Below, piece after piece: positions 4,320 through 5,123 of a DNA stretch of 5,123 bases. The DNA lies in contig CAIOSS010000160.1 of assembly GCA_903860995.1 (NCBI GenBank), forward strand, positions 1-5,123. Reading direction: 5' to 3'. Position 1 is the first letter of the stretch, and each line of letters starts with the position of its first letter. This stretch comes from an uncultured delta proteobacterium. GTDB lineage: Bacteria; Myxococcota_A; Polyangia; Polyangiales; Ga0077539. The translations under genes and the position numbers were made by a program. The notes below the pieces were generated by a model. That model made no database searches, was not told the DNA's origin, and worked only from the letters and a program-made list of their open reading frames with translations.

Positions 4320-5123
4320 CCCCGTCCCTGCGGCGCGCTCTCCCAACGCTCCGAATCGCGCTGGTGCTCCTGCCGGTCGCCTGGCTCGCCCGCCGCGTCG
4401 ACGCGTCACTAGTGGTCGCCCACCTCGGGGCGCTCCCGCCGGCCGCGCTCGAGGCGTCGCTCTTCTGGTCGGCGCTCTCGGTGTACAGCTTCACGCTCCG
4501 CTGGCGGCTCCTCCTGCGTGCCTGGGGCGCCACTCCCCCGTCGACGCCCGCCGCCCTCGACCTCGTCATCCGCTCCACGTTCTGGAACCTCCTCCCGGGC
4601 GGCCTCGTCGGCGACGTCGCGCGCAGCGACGCAGTCCGCCACTCCGTCGGCGGCCTCGGCAACGCGCTCGCGGCCCTTTGGTTCGAGCGCGTCGGCGGCC
4701 TCGCCGGCCTCTTCGTGGTCGCCCTCGGTGCGCTCGCCCTCGCCCCTCCTTCGCCCGCGTGGATCACCCGCGCAACGCTCCTCGGCTGCCTCGGCTCGCT
4801 GGCGCTGCTCGCCCTCTCCCTCGCCGCCACCCGCTCCGAGGCGATCGCCCGACGCCTCGCGGCGCTCCCTCTCCTCGGCCCGCGGCTGGGCGCCATCACG
4901 CCCCCGTCGCGGCCCCGCGACCTCGCGCGGGCGCTGCTCCTCTCCCTCGCCACGCAGACCACCACCACGCTCTCGCTCGCCGCCATCGTGCACGCGCTCG
5001 CGCCGGCCTCCGACCTGCGCGCGGTGACGGCGCTGAGCCCCGCGACGGTGCTGTTCACCTTCGTCCCGGTGACGCCCGGGGGGATCGGCCAGCGCGAGCT
5101 CGTGTTCTCGATGGTCTACGGGC
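4286..5123 (+). CDS. LPG-synthase TM / UPF0104 (PF03706-type) membrane protein, 3'-partial
   Basis: The 279 visible residues are a multi-pass inner-membrane protein of the family named after the flippase domain of lysylphosphatidylglycerol synthase (MprF), which also includes AglD- and UPF0104-type proteins; members are thought to move or modify lipid-linked substrates. Two family landmarks are visible: NLLPGGLVGDVAR at 101-113 followed by WFERVGG (132-138), and TPGGIGQRE at 263-271, matching the usual 'P-G-G-hG-x-R-E' signature. Hydrophobic segments fall near 19-35, 55-71, 124-153, 158-182, 214-240 and 248-265. There is no MprF-type aminoacyl-transferase domain in the visible part. Members are usually about 300-350 residues, so perhaps 30-70 are missing past the right edge. 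I chose GTG 4286, which overlaps the zinc-ribbon gene by 34 bp; the next in-frame GTG (4364) would cut into the first membrane helix. Family assignment is confident; substrate is unknown. Confidence 0.85.
   Translation, partial: MRELRRPERVIAPSLRRALPTLRIALVLLPVAWLARRVDASLVVAHLGALPPAALEASLFWSALSVYSFTLRWRLLLRAWGATPPSTPAALDLVIRSTFWNLLPGGLVGDVARSDAVRHSVGGLGNALAALWFERVGGLAGLFVVALGALALAPPSPAWITRATLLGCLGSLALLALSLAATRSEAIARRLAALPLLGPRLGAITPPSRPRDLARALLLSLATQTTTTLSLAAIVHALAPASDLRAVTALSPATVLFTFVPVTPGGIGQRELVFSMVYG

Noticed and set aside
4518..5027. A 169-codon plus-strand frame within the membrane-protein gene.
   Set aside because: Its product is Ser/Pro/Arg low complexity and it is out of frame with the well-supported membrane protein.
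4213..5058. Long minus-strand frames opposite the membrane-protein gene.
   Set aside because: They are Arg/Ser/Ala-rich without motifs, while the plus strand carries two conserved PF03706-type signatures and regular hydrophobic segments.
1..5123. Search for CRISPR repeats, tRNA or rRNA genes, transposase fragments, toxin-antitoxin pairs or phage genes.
   Set aside because: None of the diagnostic patterns could be seen by reading both strands; all coding sequence is accounted for by chromosomal-type genes of uniform composition.

Overview
The window is a very GC-rich (clearly above 70% by eye), gene-dense stretch of a bacterial chromosome. Third codon positions are strongly G/C, GTG starts are used beside ATG, and proteins are rich in Ala, Pro and Arg. 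Together with a lipoprotein HtrA-type protease, a DUF1844 protein and a small 'VVERNIRKG' protein, this suggests a member of the Myxococcota (former Deltaproteobacteria). That placement is an inference; there is no rRNA or other marker gene to prove it. I see no tRNA, rRNA, CRISPR, insertion sequence, phage gene or sign of recent transfer.

Layout. Bases 1-1320 (+): the 3' part of an unrecognised, largely helical protein whose frame is open at the left edge. Bases 1376-3254 (+): a likely operon of three genes. These are a 78-aa protein with a polyacidic tail, a 109-aa DUF1844 protein, and 4 bp further on an S1C (HtrA/Deg-like) serine protease with a lipoprotein signal, a Pro-rich tether, an intact His-Asp-Ser triad and one PDZ domain. 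Bases 3255-3283: a 29-bp convergent gap almost filled by a hairpin. Bases 3284-3649 (-): a 121-aa Ala/Pro-rich protein of unknown function. Bases 3650-3782: a divergent promoter region with a small inverted repeat. Bases 3783-4319 (+): a 178-aa unrecognised protein ending in a four-cysteine zinc ribbon. Bases 4286-5123 (+): a multi-pass membrane protein of the lysylphosphatidylglycerol-synthase TM / UPF0104 (PF03706) type, which overlaps the zinc-ribbon gene and is cut by the right edge.

How the genes may work together. The protease is probably an envelope quality-control enzyme tethered to a membrane by its lipidated N-terminal cysteine. Its tight spacing to the DUF1844 gene suggests co-translation, but DUF1844 has no established role that would explain the pairing. 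The zinc-ribbon protein and the membrane protein look translationally coupled, hinting at a shared but unknown role. Most of the window looks like ordinary chromosomal housekeeping or envelope genes. I found no convincing evidence of a defence island or other new multi-gene system; the points worth checking are listed as findings.
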